Source: JAFGKM01 sp964413825
GTDB taxonomy: Bacteria; Ratteibacteria; UBA8468; B48-G9; JAFGKM01
Assembly (NCBI GenBank): GCA_964413825.1
Contig: CAYPTS010000001.1
Coordinates: 18,454 to 82,453 of the forward strand
Direction of reading: 5' to 3'
Length of the DNA: 64,000 bases
This document shows positions 1 to 8,533 of the stretch, in pieces (positions within the stretch are counted from its first letter, which is position 1; each line of letters begins with the position of its first letter). A model generated the notes under the pieces. It was not told where the DNA came from and did not search any database. It saw only the letters and a program-made list of their open reading frames with translations. A program made the translations under genes and the position numbers.

Positions 1-156
1 CTTTTTCATCCCATGATGTTCGCTTTCTGCTACACGCAGTTATACGATGTAGAGCAGGAAATCAACGGATTGTACACCTATGACCGCAAACCCAAGTTTG
101 ACCCCGATTTTTTCCGCAAGATAAACACTCAAAAAGCGGCGATTGAAAAAACATAA
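1..156 (+). CDS. C-terminal end of an unidentified protein (truncated by window edge)
   Basis: Frame 1 is open from the first base to a TAA at 154-156 and encodes 51 residues ending in IEKT. The segment is rich in aromatic and charged residues (FHPMMFAFCYTQLYD near its start). I do not recognise the family, and the upstream part lies outside the window. The codon use looks genuine and the frame ends shortly before the promoter of the next gene. Function unknown. Confidence 0.5.
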   Translation, partial: LFHPMMFAFCYTQLYDVEQEINGLYTYDRKPKFDPDFFRKINTQKAAIEKT

Positions 157-181
157 CAGTACGGGCATAAATAATCTGTAT

Positions 182-210
182 TGGACAGTAAAACTTTTTT
201 GTGCTATTGT
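182..210 (+). promoter_or_regulatory. Putative promoter of the RRM gene
   Basis: TGGACA at 182-187, 17 bp, then TATTGT at 205-210. This predicts a start near 217 and an untranslated leader of about 200 nt before the ATG at 415. The -10 box is only moderately good. Confidence 0.4.
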
Positions 211-237
211 TAAATATATATCACAGGGAAGCAGGCA

Positions 238-312
238 GTGACCCGGGACGCCTTATCTTGAAAAGGGCGCAGGGGTGTCGGATTTTGCTACGTTACCGCA
301 AAAAGGGGGTCG
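238..312 (+). ncRNA. Structured 5' leader of the RRM gene (candidate cis-acting RNA)
   Basis: A long-range helix can form between GACCC (240-244) and GGGTC (307-311). It would enclose a hairpin at 249-254/264-269 and a hairpin TTTTGC/GCAAAA at 283-288/298-303. No protein start or repeat family explains the segment. I do not recognise a known riboswitch class. A cold-shock or autoregulatory leader, as known for some RNA-binding proteins, is an inference. Confidence 0.35.
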
Positions 313-414
313 ATGAGAAAACAGTGAAGCAAGTGGCGTGCAGTATCAATGAATTGGCTTGAAAATAACAGCTTTCCCCTTTTTGGAAAGCACAACAAAA
401 GCGAGGAATTACAA

Positions 415-771
415 ATGGAACAGGCAAATAAGCTGTACGTAGGAAATCTGGATTATGGAACGACTGAAGAGGACCTTAAGGCGTTTTTCACGGAAAAAGG
501 CATAGAGCCGAAGACCGTCACCCTTATCATAGACAAGTATACGGGAAGGGCAAAAGGTTTCGGTTTCGTGGAGGTCGAGTCCGATGCAATCCTCCAGCAG
601 GCGGTTGAGACGCTAAACGGACAGGAATTGAACGGAAGAAAACTGACCGTAAACAAGGCACAGCCCCCGAGAGAAAGAACCGGTGGCGGATTCGGCGGCG
701 ACAGAGGCGGATTCGGCGGCGGCAGGTCCGGCGGCGGATTCGGCGGCGATAAGAGACGTCCCAGATACTAA
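415..771 (+). CDS. RRM-domain RNA-binding protein with glycine-rich tail
   Basis: A 118-residue protein with a single RNA recognition motif followed by a Gly/Arg-rich tail. The RNP2 motif is LYVGNL and the RNP1 motif is KGFGFVEV. The tail has repeats of the type GGFGG and ends KRRPRY. This is the architecture of the small Rbp proteins of cyanobacteria and many other bacteria, which bind RNA and are often cold-induced. The start at 415 is chosen because GAGGA lies 7 nt upstream and the RRM begins right after it. An ATG at 349 would add 22 unrelated residues. It is monocistronic, with a clear terminator downstream. Confidence 0.92.
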   Translation: MEQANKLYVGNLDYGTTEEDLKAFFTEKGIEPKTVTLIIDKYTGRAKGFGFVEVESDAILQQAVETLNGQELNGRKLTVNKAQPPRERTGGGFGGDRGGFGGGRSGGGFGGDKRRPRY

Positions 772-797
772 TCCGGTAAGAAGTGAAGAATAAAAAA

Positions 798-831
798 AGA
801 GAGCCTTTTAACAGAGGCTCTCTTTTTTTTA
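798..831 (+). terminator. Rho-independent terminator of the RRM gene
   Basis: Perfect 9-bp stem AGAGAGCCT/AGGCTCTCT (798-806 and 815-823) with an 8-nt loop, followed by eight T. Confidence 0.92.
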
Positions 832-843
832 TCAGCCAGATTT

Positions 844-880
844 CACCCTCACCCAGACCCTCTCCCCTCAAGGGAGAGGG
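844..880. repeat. Palindromic repeat, family A (CCCTC/CTCTCCC type)
   Basis: A CACCCTCACCC arm followed by CCCTCTCCCC and its inverted copy GGGAGAGGG. Relatives lie at 3653, 7859, 15541, 28781, 33594 and 59825. This copy is between two convergent genes. Confidence 0.7.
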
Positions 881-896
881 AGGAGATAGAAAAACA

Positions 897-2114
897 TCAG
901 AACTTATTGATTACCAGGCCTGTCGGAACTTTAGGATAGAAATACGTGGTTTTCTGCGGCATAAGTTCCCCGCTGAAACATATGTCCGCAAACTGTTTCT
1001 TGCTCACGGGATTCAGGAAAAAAATCACCCCGGAGTTTGTCCTTCTGTATTCGTTCATAAGGTACTCCGGCGACTGATGGAAAAACAATTCAGGGTTTTC
1101 GGCATTGAGCATGCGGGCAAAAATAAAGTTGTGCAGGATTACAGTGTCAAGCATCCGCCACTGCATTGATAACCCTTCGGGCATATATTTCTTTATTTTT
1201 TCCGGGTCTTTCAGTCTCAAAGCAAAAAACTCTCCTTTTTCATAAACACCGAAGATTTTTGCTTTATCATCCTGCCGCATGGCAAACGCCATCGCATCAA
1301 GGGACGGTATTTTTTCAACGCCAAAATACTTCTCGAAAGAGGTCATGTTATCAAGGAACGAAACTCCGGAACGGATGTAGCGGTGAGTGGGAAGTATAAG
1401 GAGTTCAGGGGATTCAACGTTTACAAGGAATACCATGACAAAAGCGTTTTCCGCACCGGGGTTGTCCTTGTAATACTGCAGGGCGCCCTGGTACCTGTGA
1501 TGCCCGTCGGCTATTATCAGTTTTCCGGAAGACAGCAGGTCTTTTATTTGTTTTATTTCATCACCGCCGGCTATCCTGCCGAACCCGATTTCATCGCCGC
1601 CGCCCATCGAGCCTTCAACCGAAACGGAAGCGCCGTCGATAATTCCGTCTATCGCACGGGACTTATCCCTGTAAAGCATGAATATCGGTGAAAAATTCGC
1701 CCTGCATTTTTCTATCAGTTTGTAACGATTGGTATGATATTTTTCAAAAACCTTTTCGTGGGGAATAACGTTTTCCGAAGAGAAATCCTGAAGGCGAAGG
1801 AGCGCAAAAACACCTTTTCTTTCAAACGCCTTCCCCATCCATTCAAACCGGTGGCTGCCAAAATAAAAAGATTCTTTCTCATCCCTGACAAGAACCTCGT
1901 CCGCTATCCATTTTTCAAAAGTATCCCTTACATGAGAAGGGTCGGCGCCGGAAGATATCAGATTAATCACGTTCCGGTCGGAAAGAGCCCTGAGGGATTT
2001 TTCGCCGTCCGCATCAACAACGTCCCACGGCGGGGCAATGACACTGCTTATACCTTCAACTTTTTTCAGGTTGTAGGTATATCCCCTGAAAGGCCTGATT
2101 TCTACCATTTTCAC
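897..2114 (-). CDS. DUF1015 family protein
   Basis: A 405-residue protein of the DUF1015 (COG4198) family. It begins with the family's typical N-terminus, VEIRPFRGY, followed by the conserved APPWDVV segment. An internal ADGHHRY motif is also characteristic and resembles a metal or phosphate-binding loop. The biochemical role of the family is not established. The ATG overlaps the TGA of the upstream SurA-like gene by 4 nt (ATGA), so the two are probably translationally coupled in an rsmI-surA-like-DUF1015 operon. Length is normal for the family. Confidence 0.85.
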   Translation of the reverse strand: MKMVEIRPFRGYTYNLKKVEGISSVIAPPWDVVDADGEKSLRALSDRNVINLISSGADPSHVRDTFEKWIADEVLVRDEKESFYFGSHRFEWMGKAFERKGVFALLRLQDFSSENVIPHEKVFEKYHTNRYKLIEKCRANFSPIFMLYRDKSRAIDGIIDGASVSVEGSMGGGDEIGFGRIAGGDEIKQIKDLLSSGKLIIADGHHRYQGALQYYKDNPGAENAFVMVFLVNVESPELLILPTHRYIRSGVSFLDNMTSFEKYFGVEKIPSLDAMAFAMRQDDKAKIFGVYEKGEFFALRLKDPEKIKKYMPEGLSMQWRMLDTVILHNFIFARMLNAENPELFFHQSPEYLMNEYRRTNSGVIFFLNPVSKKQFADICFSGELMPQKTTYFYPKVPTGLVINKF

Positions 2115-2857
2115 TCCCCGGCATTCCGGCTTTCCGGAAGTCCTTCCGCCGCAGACGGATTATCAAAAGAAAGATATATCTTCACGTCGGCATTTTTTCT
2201 GAGTTCCGAATACCAGTCATTGAAGTGCTTTTCCCGCTTCTGCCAAAGCAGTGTTCTTCTTATGGATTCGCTGTCGGCATCGGTTATCTGGTGGTTTTTG
2301 ATGTACTCCGCAATTTCCTCGTCCGAAACCGCCACGTTGCCTTCCGATATCACAAGCTCTCTCAATTTCTCTATCATCAGGCTTTTCCTAATCTCGTCTT
2401 CAATCTTGCGCAGTTCCTCGCTCGGATAGAAAGATATGATTTCCTTGAATTTTTTTTCGTCAAAGTTACCCTTATCGTCTTTGAATGAGGGCTCCGATTT
2501 TATCGTTTCCACTATCTCGCTGTTCAAAACCCTTATTCTTCTGCGCCTTGCCTGTCTGAGAAGAATTTCCTCCCTTATCATGTTCTCGAGGATGCCCCGT
2601 TCAATATCCATGTTTTTAAGAAAATCTGACGCCTTGTCCCCGAAAATATCCCGATATTTCTGCTCGACTTCGTTCAGGTTTTTGTAGTAGTCCTTCAGGG
2701 TAATGGGCTTTCTGTTGACTACCGCCGCATAATACAATCTTTTACTGCTGTCTCCAAGCCCTACTCCCCAGATTAAAAAACCCGGTATAATCAATATTGC
2801 GACCGCCCAGAGAATTATTTTCATATTCTTCTTCTTTCTGAAAAATTTCATAACCAT
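2111..2857 (-). CDS. SurA/PpiD N-terminal domain-like membrane-anchored protein
   Basis: A 248-residue protein. A basic N-terminus (KFFRKKKNMK) is followed by one hydrophobic segment (about residues 12-31) that acts as signal anchor. The rest is an alpha-helical SurA_N/PpiD-type chaperone region with the family's 'VNRKPITLKDYYK' and 'GILENMIREEILLRQA' features. No parvulin PPIase domain is present, so this is a chaperone module without isomerase activity. It probably assists envelope protein folding in the periplasm. It lies 1 nt after rsmI and overlaps the DUF1015 start. Confidence 0.75.
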   Translation of the reverse strand: MVMKFFRKKKNMKIILWAVAILIIPGFLIWGVGLGDSSKRLYYAAVVNRKPITLKDYYKNLNEVEQKYRDIFGDKASDFLKNMDIERGILENMIREEILLRQARRRRIRVLNSEIVETIKSEPSFKDDKGNFDEKKFKEIISFYPSEELRKIEDEIRKSLMIEKLRELVISEGNVAVSDEEIAEYIKNHQITDADSESIRRTLLWQKREKHFNDWYSELRKNADVKIYLSFDNPSAAEGLPESRNAGE

Positions 2858-2858
2858 T

Positions 2859-3524
2859 TTATCCGCTCCCTTTAAGTATTATCACAAACTCGCCTTTTGC
2901 GTCCTTTTCAAGATATTCCGCCGATACGTCCCTGACCGTGCCGGTTTTTATTTCTTCAAATTTTTTCGTCAATTCCCTGCAGACCGTAACCTCCCTTTCA
3001 GGGTAAAGTTCGTCCATCGCAGACATGGTATCCTTTACCCTGTGCACCGATTCGTAAAAAACCGTGGTTTCCTCTTTGTCCTTCAAAGATTCGAGAAACT
3101 TCCGCTTCTTGCCTTTTTTCCTGGGCAAAAACCCGTAGAAGGATACCCTGTCTGAAGGCAGTCCGCAAGCAGAAAGCGCCGCGGTAAGCGCGGACGGGCC
3201 GGGTACGGGGCAAACCTGAATTTTGCTTTTGTACGCCTCCCGCACCAGCAGATAGGCAGGGTCGGATATTCCCGGCGTGCCCCTGTCGCACACAAGAGCC
3301 ACATCCTTCTCTTCGGCAAGCAGGCCGAGAGCTTCCCTGAGACGCACCTTCTCGTTGTCCCTGTAATAGCTGACAAGGCGCTTTTTAATCCCCAAATGGT
3401 TGAGCAGCTTCAGGGTTTCTCTCGTATCCTCGCATAAAATCACGTCCGCATTCTTCAGCACTTCCACCGCCCTGAAGGTTATGTCGCTCAGGTTACCTAT
3501 AGGCGTCGCAACTATGTATAGCAT
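2859..3524 (-). CDS. rsmI: 16S rRNA (cytidine(1402)-2'-O)-methyltransferase
   Basis: A 221-residue SAM-dependent tetrapyrrole-methylase-fold enzyme that methylates the 2'-O of C1402 in 16S rRNA. Family marks include the N-terminal LYIVATPIGNL, CEDTRETLKLL, the glycine-rich CDRGTPGISDPAYLL loop, and PGPSALTAALSACGLP. The ATG at 3524 is chosen because it places MLYIVATPIGNL at the N-terminus. An in-frame TTG at 3587 would add unrelated residues. It is slightly shorter than E. coli RsmI because the C-terminal extension is reduced. First gene of a three-gene minus-strand unit, divergent from apgM. Confidence 0.9.
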   Translation of the reverse strand: MLYIVATPIGNLSDITFRAVEVLKNADVILCEDTRETLKLLNHLGIKKRLVSYYRDNEKVRLREALGLLAEEKDVALVCDRGTPGISDPAYLLVREAYKSKIQVCPVPGPSALTAALSACGLPSDRVSFYGFLPRKKGKKRKFLESLKDKEETTVFYESVHRVKDTMSAMDELYPEREVTVCRELTKKFEEIKTGTVRDVSAEYLEKDAKGEFVIILKGSG

Positions 3525-3594
3525 AATAGTCAGATTGATTTTCCGCCACTGAAACTTTTGCGGACTGTCGCATCCGGCACCTCTCAAATTTTCC

Positions 3595-3623
3595 TTGACT
3601 TTCGGAAATATAAATTATAAACT
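3595..3623 (+). promoter_or_regulatory. Putative promoter of the apgM-rnf unit
   Basis: TTGACT at 3595-3600 with an AT-rich -10 region TATAAACT at 3616-3623. The best hexamer, TAAACT, is 17 bp from the -35. It would give a leader of about 85 nt that contains a family A repeat. Confidence 0.4.
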
Positions 3624-3652
3624 AATCAGGAATTTTTTTCAAAAGACTTTTA

Positions 3653-3688
3653 ACTCTCATCCTGATACTCTCCCCCCAAGGGAGAGGG
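3653..3688. repeat. Palindromic repeat, family A
   Basis: ACTCTCATCCTGAT arm followed by CTCTCCCC..GGGAGAGGG. It sits in the 5' leader between the promoter and the Shine-Dalgarno site of apgM. Confidence 0.65.
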
Positions 3689-3714
3689 ATTTGGAGAAAT
3701 TGAAAGGAAGCATC

Positions 3715-4929
3715 ATGGAATACGACAAAATTCTGCCGGGTATTGTAAAAAAGAATTCCAAAAAAATACTTTTGCTTGTTCTGGACGGCGTCGGGGGCAT
3801 ACCGCACCCTGAAACCGGCAAAACCGAACTTGAAACCGCGGATATTCCCTTCCTGAACGCTCTTGCGGCGGAAAGCTCATGCGGAACGGCAGTGCCGGTA
3901 CTGCCCGGCATTACCCCCGGCAGCGGTCCCGGCCACATCGGCCTTTTCGGATACGACCCTATAGAAACGCAGATAGGCAGGGGCGTGCTTGAAGGCCTGG
4001 GCATAGACATCCCCATAGGAAAAGATGACGTGGCGATACGCGGCAACTTCGCAACCATCGACTCCGGCGGCATTGTCACAGACAGGCGGGCAGGCAGGAT
4101 TGCCACCGAAGAAAACAAGGAAATTGTTTCCCTTATAACGGAAAACATCCGCGAAATATCCGGCATAAAAATAGATGTCCGCACCGTAAAGGAACACCGG
4201 TGCGCAATAGTATTGAGGGGTCAGGGGCTGTCTCCGGCAGTCTCGGAGAACGACCCGCAGAAAGAAGGCGTTCCGCTGAAACCCATAGCCCCGCTGGACA
4301 AATCCTCTGAAAAAACCGCCTCGGTTCTCGCCGCGTTTGAAAAAAAGGTCATGGAACTTCTGAAAGACCGGGACACAAAAGCGAAAGGCATCCTGCTCCG
4401 GGGAATATCGAAACTGCCGTCCATCCCGGGTTTTACGGAAAAATATAAACTCAATGCCGTATGCATAGCCGCCTATCCGATGTACAGGGGCGTATCAAAG
4501 GTCGTCGGCATGGACGTTGCTCAGACGGGTGAAACCGTTGACGACGAGATTAAAACGCTTAAGGAACTCTACGGCAAATACGATTTCTTCTTCCTCCACA
4601 TAAAGAAAACCGACAGTTACGGGGAGGACGGAAACTTCGGCGCAAAAGTCAAGATACTTGAAGATGTCGATAAAAAACTCGGTTTCCTGAAAAGCATGGA
4701 ATTCGGCAGTATTGCTGTTACCGGCGACCACTCGACGCCTGCGGTGATGAAATCGCATTCGTGGCACCCTGTACCGCTCCTCATAAACTCGCCTTATGCC
4801 ATTGCCGACGGCGTGACGAAATTCACCGAAAGAGAATGTGCGAAAGGGATTCTTGGCAGGATTTATTCAAAGGAAATCATGTATATTTTACTTGCCTGTG
4901 CGTTAAAACTCGATAAATTCGGAGCGTAA
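3715..4929 (+). CDS. apgM: 2,3-bisphosphoglycerate-independent phosphoglycerate mutase, archaeal type
   Basis: A 404-residue alkaline-phosphatase-superfamily mutase that interconverts 3- and 2-phosphoglycerate. Seen in the sequence: LLLVLDGVGG (metal-binding Asp), the GITPGSGPGHIGLFGYDP segment with the presumed catalytic Ser, and a C-terminal TGDHSTPAVMKSHSWHPVP metal-binding block. All are typical of the ApgM branch rather than bacterial GpmI. The start at 3715 is chosen for the AAAGGAAG site 5 nt upstream and because homologues begin near here. The track's longer frame runs through the family A repeat. It is 2 nt ahead of rnfC, so it is probably co-transcribed with the Rnf genes. Confidence 0.9.
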   Translation: MEYDKILPGIVKKNSKKILLLVLDGVGGIPHPETGKTELETADIPFLNALAAESSCGTAVPVLPGITPGSGPGHIGLFGYDPIETQIGRGVLEGLGIDIPIGKDDVAIRGNFATIDSGGIVTDRRAGRIATEENKEIVSLITENIREISGIKIDVRTVKEHRCAIVLRGQGLSPAVSENDPQKEGVPLKPIAPLDKSSEKTASVLAAFEKKVMELLKDRDTKAKGILLRGISKLPSIPGFTEKYKLNAVCIAAYPMYRGVSKVVGMDVAQTGETVDDEIKTLKELYGKYDFFFLHIKKTDSYGEDGNFGAKVKILEDVDKKLGFLKSMEFGSIAVTGDHSTPAVMKSHSWHPVPLLINSPYAIADGVTKFTERECAKGILGRIYSKEIMYILLACALKLDKFGA

Positions 4930-4931
4930 AA

Positions 4932-6242
4932 ATGTTTGAGGGCGGAATAAAACTAACAGACTTCAAGGACCTGAGCAAGCAGAAAGCAATCGAGAATTTT
5001 CCCGCACCGGACAAAGCCGTCATTCCGCTGTCCCAGCATACCGGAATTCCCGCAAAACCCGTGGTAAAAAAGGGCGATTCGGTGCTTAAGGGGCAGTTGC
5101 TCGGAGAAGCCGGGGGGTTCATCAGCAGTCCGGTGCACTCAAGCATTTCCGGAACCGTGTCGGCGCTCGAAAACAGGGCTCTGCCCGGAGGCAGAAGTTC
5201 TCTGTCGGTGATAATAGACAACGACAGGCAGGATAAATCCGTTGAAGCCGTTAGAAAAGAATGGCAGTCCCTCAATCCGGAAGAAATAATCTCCATTGTC
5301 CGTGAAGCAGGCATAGTCGGCATGGGAGGAGCGGCGTTTCCCACCTTCGTAAAAATAACCATTCCTAAAGGCAAGAAGGCGGAATGCGTCATTCTCAACG
5401 GATGCGAGTGCGAACCGTTTCTTACCGCGGACTACAGGGTCATGAAAGAACGGTGTGCGGAGGTTCTCGAGGGACTGCTGATAGTATGCCGGGCGCTTTC
5501 CCTCGAGAAAGCGTACGCCGGACTGGAAAGCAACAAGAGAGACGTCGCCGCATTGATGAAAAAAACTCTTGCGGACATGCATACGCCGGTGAAAGTCGAA
5601 GTGAAGATACTTCCGGAAAAATATCCCCAGGGCAGTGAAAAACACCTGATAAAATCCGTCACCGGCAGGGAAGTGCCTTCGGGAGGACTGCCCGTGGACG
5701 CGGGCTGTGTGGTATTCAACGCACAGACGCTTCTTGCCGTGAGGGATGCGGTGTGCGGCGGAACTCCGCTTATTGAACGGGTACTAACCGTAACAGGGCT
5801 TGTAAAAACCGCAAAAAACCTGCGCGTCCGCATAGGAACGCCGGTAACCGCCATCCTCGAATACTGCGGAGCGGAGAACCGGACTGGCTGCAAAACGGTC
5901 ATCGGCGGCCCCATGATGGGCGTCAATATACATTCTGCGGACATCCCGGTAATCAAGAGCACCACAGGCATAATAATACTTCCGGAAGAGACCGGCTTCA
6001 AGGACGACATACAGGCATGCATAAGATGCGGAAAATGCATTGACGCATGCCCCATGCGCCTGGTTCCAGCGGAACTCGGCAGGCACGCAGAATCAAAAAA
6101 CTGGGAGAAATGCAAACAATTCGACGTGGCCGACTGTATTGAATGCGGCTGTTGCAGTTATGTATGTCCGGCAAAAAGACCCATGGTAGAACTTTTCAAA
6201 TGGGCAAAAGCGGAAATAAAGAAGGAACTTACAACAGGATAA
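4932..6242 (+). CDS. rnfC: Rnf electron transport complex subunit C
   Basis: A 436-residue subunit that carries the NADH/FMN site and two [4Fe-4S] clusters of the ferredoxin:NAD+ oxidoreductase. Visible are an N-terminal barrel-sandwich region, the GxGGAAFPT segment (GMGGAAFPTFVK) that binds the flavin, the CECEPF motif, and two C-terminal ferredoxin motifs (CIRCGKCIDACP and CIECGCCSYVCP). Length matches family members of about 430-450 residues. It begins the rnfC-D-G-E-A order, 2 nt after apgM. Confidence 0.93.
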   Translation: MFEGGIKLTDFKDLSKQKAIENFPAPDKAVIPLSQHTGIPAKPVVKKGDSVLKGQLLGEAGGFISSPVHSSISGTVSALENRALPGGRSSLSVIIDNDRQDKSVEAVRKEWQSLNPEEIISIVREAGIVGMGGAAFPTFVKITIPKGKKAECVILNGCECEPFLTADYRVMKERCAEVLEGLLIVCRALSLEKAYAGLESNKRDVAALMKKTLADMHTPVKVEVKILPEKYPQGSEKHLIKSVTGREVPSGGLPVDAGCVVFNAQTLLAVRDAVCGGTPLIERVLTVTGLVKTAKNLRVRIGTPVTAILEYCGAENRTGCKTVIGGPMMGVNIHSADIPVIKSTTGIIILPEETGFKDDIQACIRCGKCIDACPMRLVPAELGRHAESKNWEKCKQFDVADCIECGCCSYVCPAKRPMVELFKWAKAEIKKELTTG

Positions 6243-6264
6243 ATGGATATAAAAATGCAAAATC

Positions 6265-6345
6265 ATGTCCCCTCACCACGAGGGAAAATCATGACCCCTC
6301 ACTTTTCGGGTATATCGGAGAAGAATTCGGGGCGAGGGAGTTCGG
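6265..6345. repeat. Degenerate family A-like repeats between rnfC and rnfD
   Basis: Two short CCCCTCAC blocks (about 6269 and 6295) face GAGGG and GGCGAGGGAG segments. This is an imperfect, decayed version of the family A palindrome in a 109-bp gap. Confidence 0.4.
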
Positions 6346-6351
6346 GGTAAA

Positions 6352-7281
6352 ATGGCTGAAATAAGATGGGCACCTCACATGCACAGCAGAGAGACCACCG
6401 CAAAAATCATGTGGAGCGTTTTAATTGCACTGGTTCCCGCAATGGCTGGCAGTATCTACTTCTTCGGCTTTGCGGCGCTCAAGGTGGCGGCAGTATGCAT
6501 TGCATCCTGCTTTATCAGCGAGATACTGAGCCAGATTGTCTTCGGCAAAAAGATAAAGGTTAACGACGGCAGCGCCCTTGTGACAGGCACCCTGCTCGCA
6601 TTCGTACTGCCTCCGGGCATACCGCTGTGGATGGCGGCGGTCGGCGGCTTTGTAGCCATCTTTCTTGCGAAAGAACTTTTCGGGGGAATCGGCTTTAACA
6701 TCTTCAACCCGGCACTTACAGCAAGAGCGGTTCTGACAGTATCTTTTCCGCTCGAGATGACGCAGTTTACCGCTCCGCTTTCATACAGGGTTGACGCGGT
6801 TACCGCGGCCACCCCGCTGGGAATCGTCAAGGAAGGACTGGATGCGCACCTGCCTTCCATCCTTGAAATGTTTATCGGCAACAGGGCGGGATGCATCGGA
6901 GAAACAAGCACGCTCCTGCTTCTCATAGGCGCAATATTTCTTCTTTCCCGAAAAATTATCACATGGCACACCCCTCTGACATACATAGCAACGGTTGCGT
7001 TTTTTTCGTTTATTTCGGGACACGACCCGCTTTTCAACGCAATGGCCGGAGGTCTGGTACTCGGCGCTTTCTTCATGGCAACCGATTATACGACTTCGCC
7101 GTTAACAAAAAAAGGAAAGATACTTTTCGGGCTGGGATGCGGCATAATAACGTTTTTCATAAGGCAGAAAGGCGGTTACCCCGAGGGTGTCGCCTATTCG
7201 ATAATATTCATGAACATGTTCGTGCCGATGATTGACAGGTATACTTTACCTAAAAAATTCGGCTTGCATTCAAAAAGGTAG
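6352..7281 (+). CDS. rnfD: Rnf electron transport complex subunit D
   Basis: A 309-residue integral membrane protein of the RnfD/NqrB family with about nine or ten hydrophobic segments. It carries an FMN linked covalently to threonine. The expected site is visible as DAVTAATPLG (about residue 147-156). Other family marks are GFNIFNPALTARAVL and ATDYTTSPLTKKGK. It works with RnfA, E and G to couple electron transfer to Na+ or H+ movement. The start at 6352 begins the conserved N-terminus (RWAPHMHSRET). Confidence 0.93.
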   Translation: MAEIRWAPHMHSRETTAKIMWSVLIALVPAMAGSIYFFGFAALKVAAVCIASCFISEILSQIVFGKKIKVNDGSALVTGTLLAFVLPPGIPLWMAAVGGFVAIFLAKELFGGIGFNIFNPALTARAVLTVSFPLEMTQFTAPLSYRVDAVTAATPLGIVKEGLDAHLPSILEMFIGNRAGCIGETSTLLLLIGAIFLLSRKIITWHTPLTYIATVAFFSFISGHDPLFNAMAGGLVLGAFFMATDYTTSPLTKKGKILFGLGCGIITFFIRQKGGYPEGVAYSIIFMNMFVPMIDRYTLPKKFGLHSKR

Positions 7282-7334
7282 CGGCAGGATTTATTCCGCA
7301 AATGCAGCGGTGCGATTTATCGCACGAGGTTACA

Positions 7335-7895
7335 ATGAAAAGAAAAGATATAATTGCCGGGGTTGTGATGATACTTGCGATAACCCTGCTGTCCGGGTAT
7401 CTTCTCTCGCAGGTATTCGGCATAACCAAGCCCCGCATCGAAGAACAGAAAAAAATGGAAGAAGACCGCCTCAACAGGGAAATCTTCCCGGAAGGCACAG
7501 GTTTCGTCCATACCGAAGAAGGAGAACTTTCGTATACGGCGGTTTTCGATGCGGACAAAAATGAAATCGGCCGGATATTCACCGTAAGGCCTTCGGGCTA
7601 CGGCGGACCTATCGTGGTAAAGGCAGGATTTGACAGCGAAAACAGGGTGCGCGGCGTGCGAATACTTGAACATGCGGAAACCCCGGGACTGGGAGCAAAA
7701 ATCACAGAAAACTCTTTTCTCGGGCAGTTTAAAAACAAATCCGGAAATGAATTATACCTGAAAAAATATCACAGCGAAGGCACTGTGGATGCGGTCACGG
7801 GCGCCACAATTTCTTCAAAGGCGGTGTCCGACGGCATCCTGAAACTGCGGGAAAAACTCCTCCCCCTCCCCTCTCCCTCGAGAGAAGAGGATTAA
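7335..7895 (+). CDS. rnfG: Rnf electron transport complex subunit G
   Basis: A 186-residue protein with one N-terminal membrane anchor (IIAGVVMILAITLLSGYLL) and an FMN-binding domain. The covalent-flavin motif appears as VTGATISS. The ATG at 7335 is chosen because GAGGT lies 5 nt upstream and it places the membrane anchor at the usual place. The annotated 33 bp further upstream would only add polar residues. The last residues (LLPLPSPSREED) are encoded by a family A palindromic repeat, not by conserved RnfG sequence. Confidence 0.92.
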   Translation: MKRKDIIAGVVMILAITLLSGYLLSQVFGITKPRIEEQKKMEEDRLNREIFPEGTGFVHTEEGELSYTAVFDADKNEIGRIFTVRPSGYGGPIVVKAGFDSENRVRGVRILEHAETPGLGAKITENSFLGQFKNKSGNELYLKKYHSEGTVDAVTGATISSKAVSDGILKLREKLLPLPSPSREED

Positions 7896-7902
7896 GGTGA
7901 GG
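7859..7902. repeat. Palindromic repeat, family A, overlapping the rnfG 3' end
   Basis: CTCCCCCTCCCCTCTCCC faces GAGAGAAGAGG and GGTGAGG. The repeat contributes the last dozen codons and the stop of rnfG. Confidence 0.7.
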
Positions 7903-7921
7903 AACGATAAAGGATTTATGA

Positions 7922-8533
7922 ATGAAAAAATTTGTTGATTTCAAAAGTTTCACTCTCGGACTGTGGAAGGAAAACCCGGTATTTTATCTTATGCTCGGGC
8001 TGTGCCCCCTGCTTGCGGTATCAAGCGCGGTAAAAGACGCTCTCGGCATGGGAGTTGCGGTGGTATTCGTTCTTGCCGGGGCAAACGTCACAGTATCCCT
8101 TCTCAGGAAACTGGTGCCGCCCCACGTGAGAATCCCGATATTCATAGTCATCATCGCCACCTTCGTTACGGTTGCGGACTACTCGCTTGCGGCATTCTCC
8201 CCGCAACTGCACAAAAACCTCGGGGTATACCTGCCGTTGATGGTGGTAAACTGCATCATCCTCGGAAGAGCCGAGGCTTTCGCATCAAAAAACAACGTGA
8301 TAAACTCCGCCCTCGACGGAATCGGGATGGGGCTGGGCTTCACCATAGCGATACTCGCCATAGCAGTCATCAGGGAACTTCTGGGACAGGGAACCATCAT
8401 GGGAATAAACATTCTGGGCGCAAACTACACGCCTTTCCTCATAATGATTATGCCGCCGGGAGCGTTTCTTGTCATCGGCTTTCTGATAGCCCTGAAAAAC
8501 AGCATGGCGAGGGGGGGCAAGAAAAAATGCTGA
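7922..8533 (+). CDS. rnfE: Rnf electron transport complex subunit E
   Basis: A 203-residue membrane protein of the RnfA/RnfE/NqrD/NqrE family with six hydrophobic helices. It starts with the typical FTLGLWKENPVFYLMLGLCPLLA and contains the half-site 'LGVYLPLMVVNCIILGRAEAF' whose Cys belongs to the family's membrane [2Fe-2S] site. Its stop lies inside the beginning of rnfA (7-nt overlap), showing translational coupling. Confidence 0.93.
   Translation: MKKFVDFKSFTLGLWKENPVFYLMLGLCPLLAVSSAVKDALGMGVAVVFVLAGANVTVSLLRKLVPPHVRIPIFIVIIATFVTVADYSLAAFSPQLHKNLGVYLPLMVVNCIILGRAEAFASKNNVINSALDGIGMGLGFTIAILAIAVIRELLGQGTIMGINILGANYTPFLIMIMPPGAFLVIGFLIALKNSMARGGKKKC

Noticed and set aside
238..312. Known riboswitch (c-di-GMP GEMM, preQ1, guanidine) in the RRM leader
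   Set aside because: Conserved core bases of these classes are missing although helices can form.
3595..3714. Longer apgM start at 3595
   Set aside because: Would place the -35 box and a family A repeat inside the gene; the Shine-Dalgarno and conserved N-terminus favour 3,715.
7963..8526. Longer version of rnfA starting at 7963
   Set aside because: This part is the +1 frame of rnfE; rnfA begins at 8,527 with conserved sequence.
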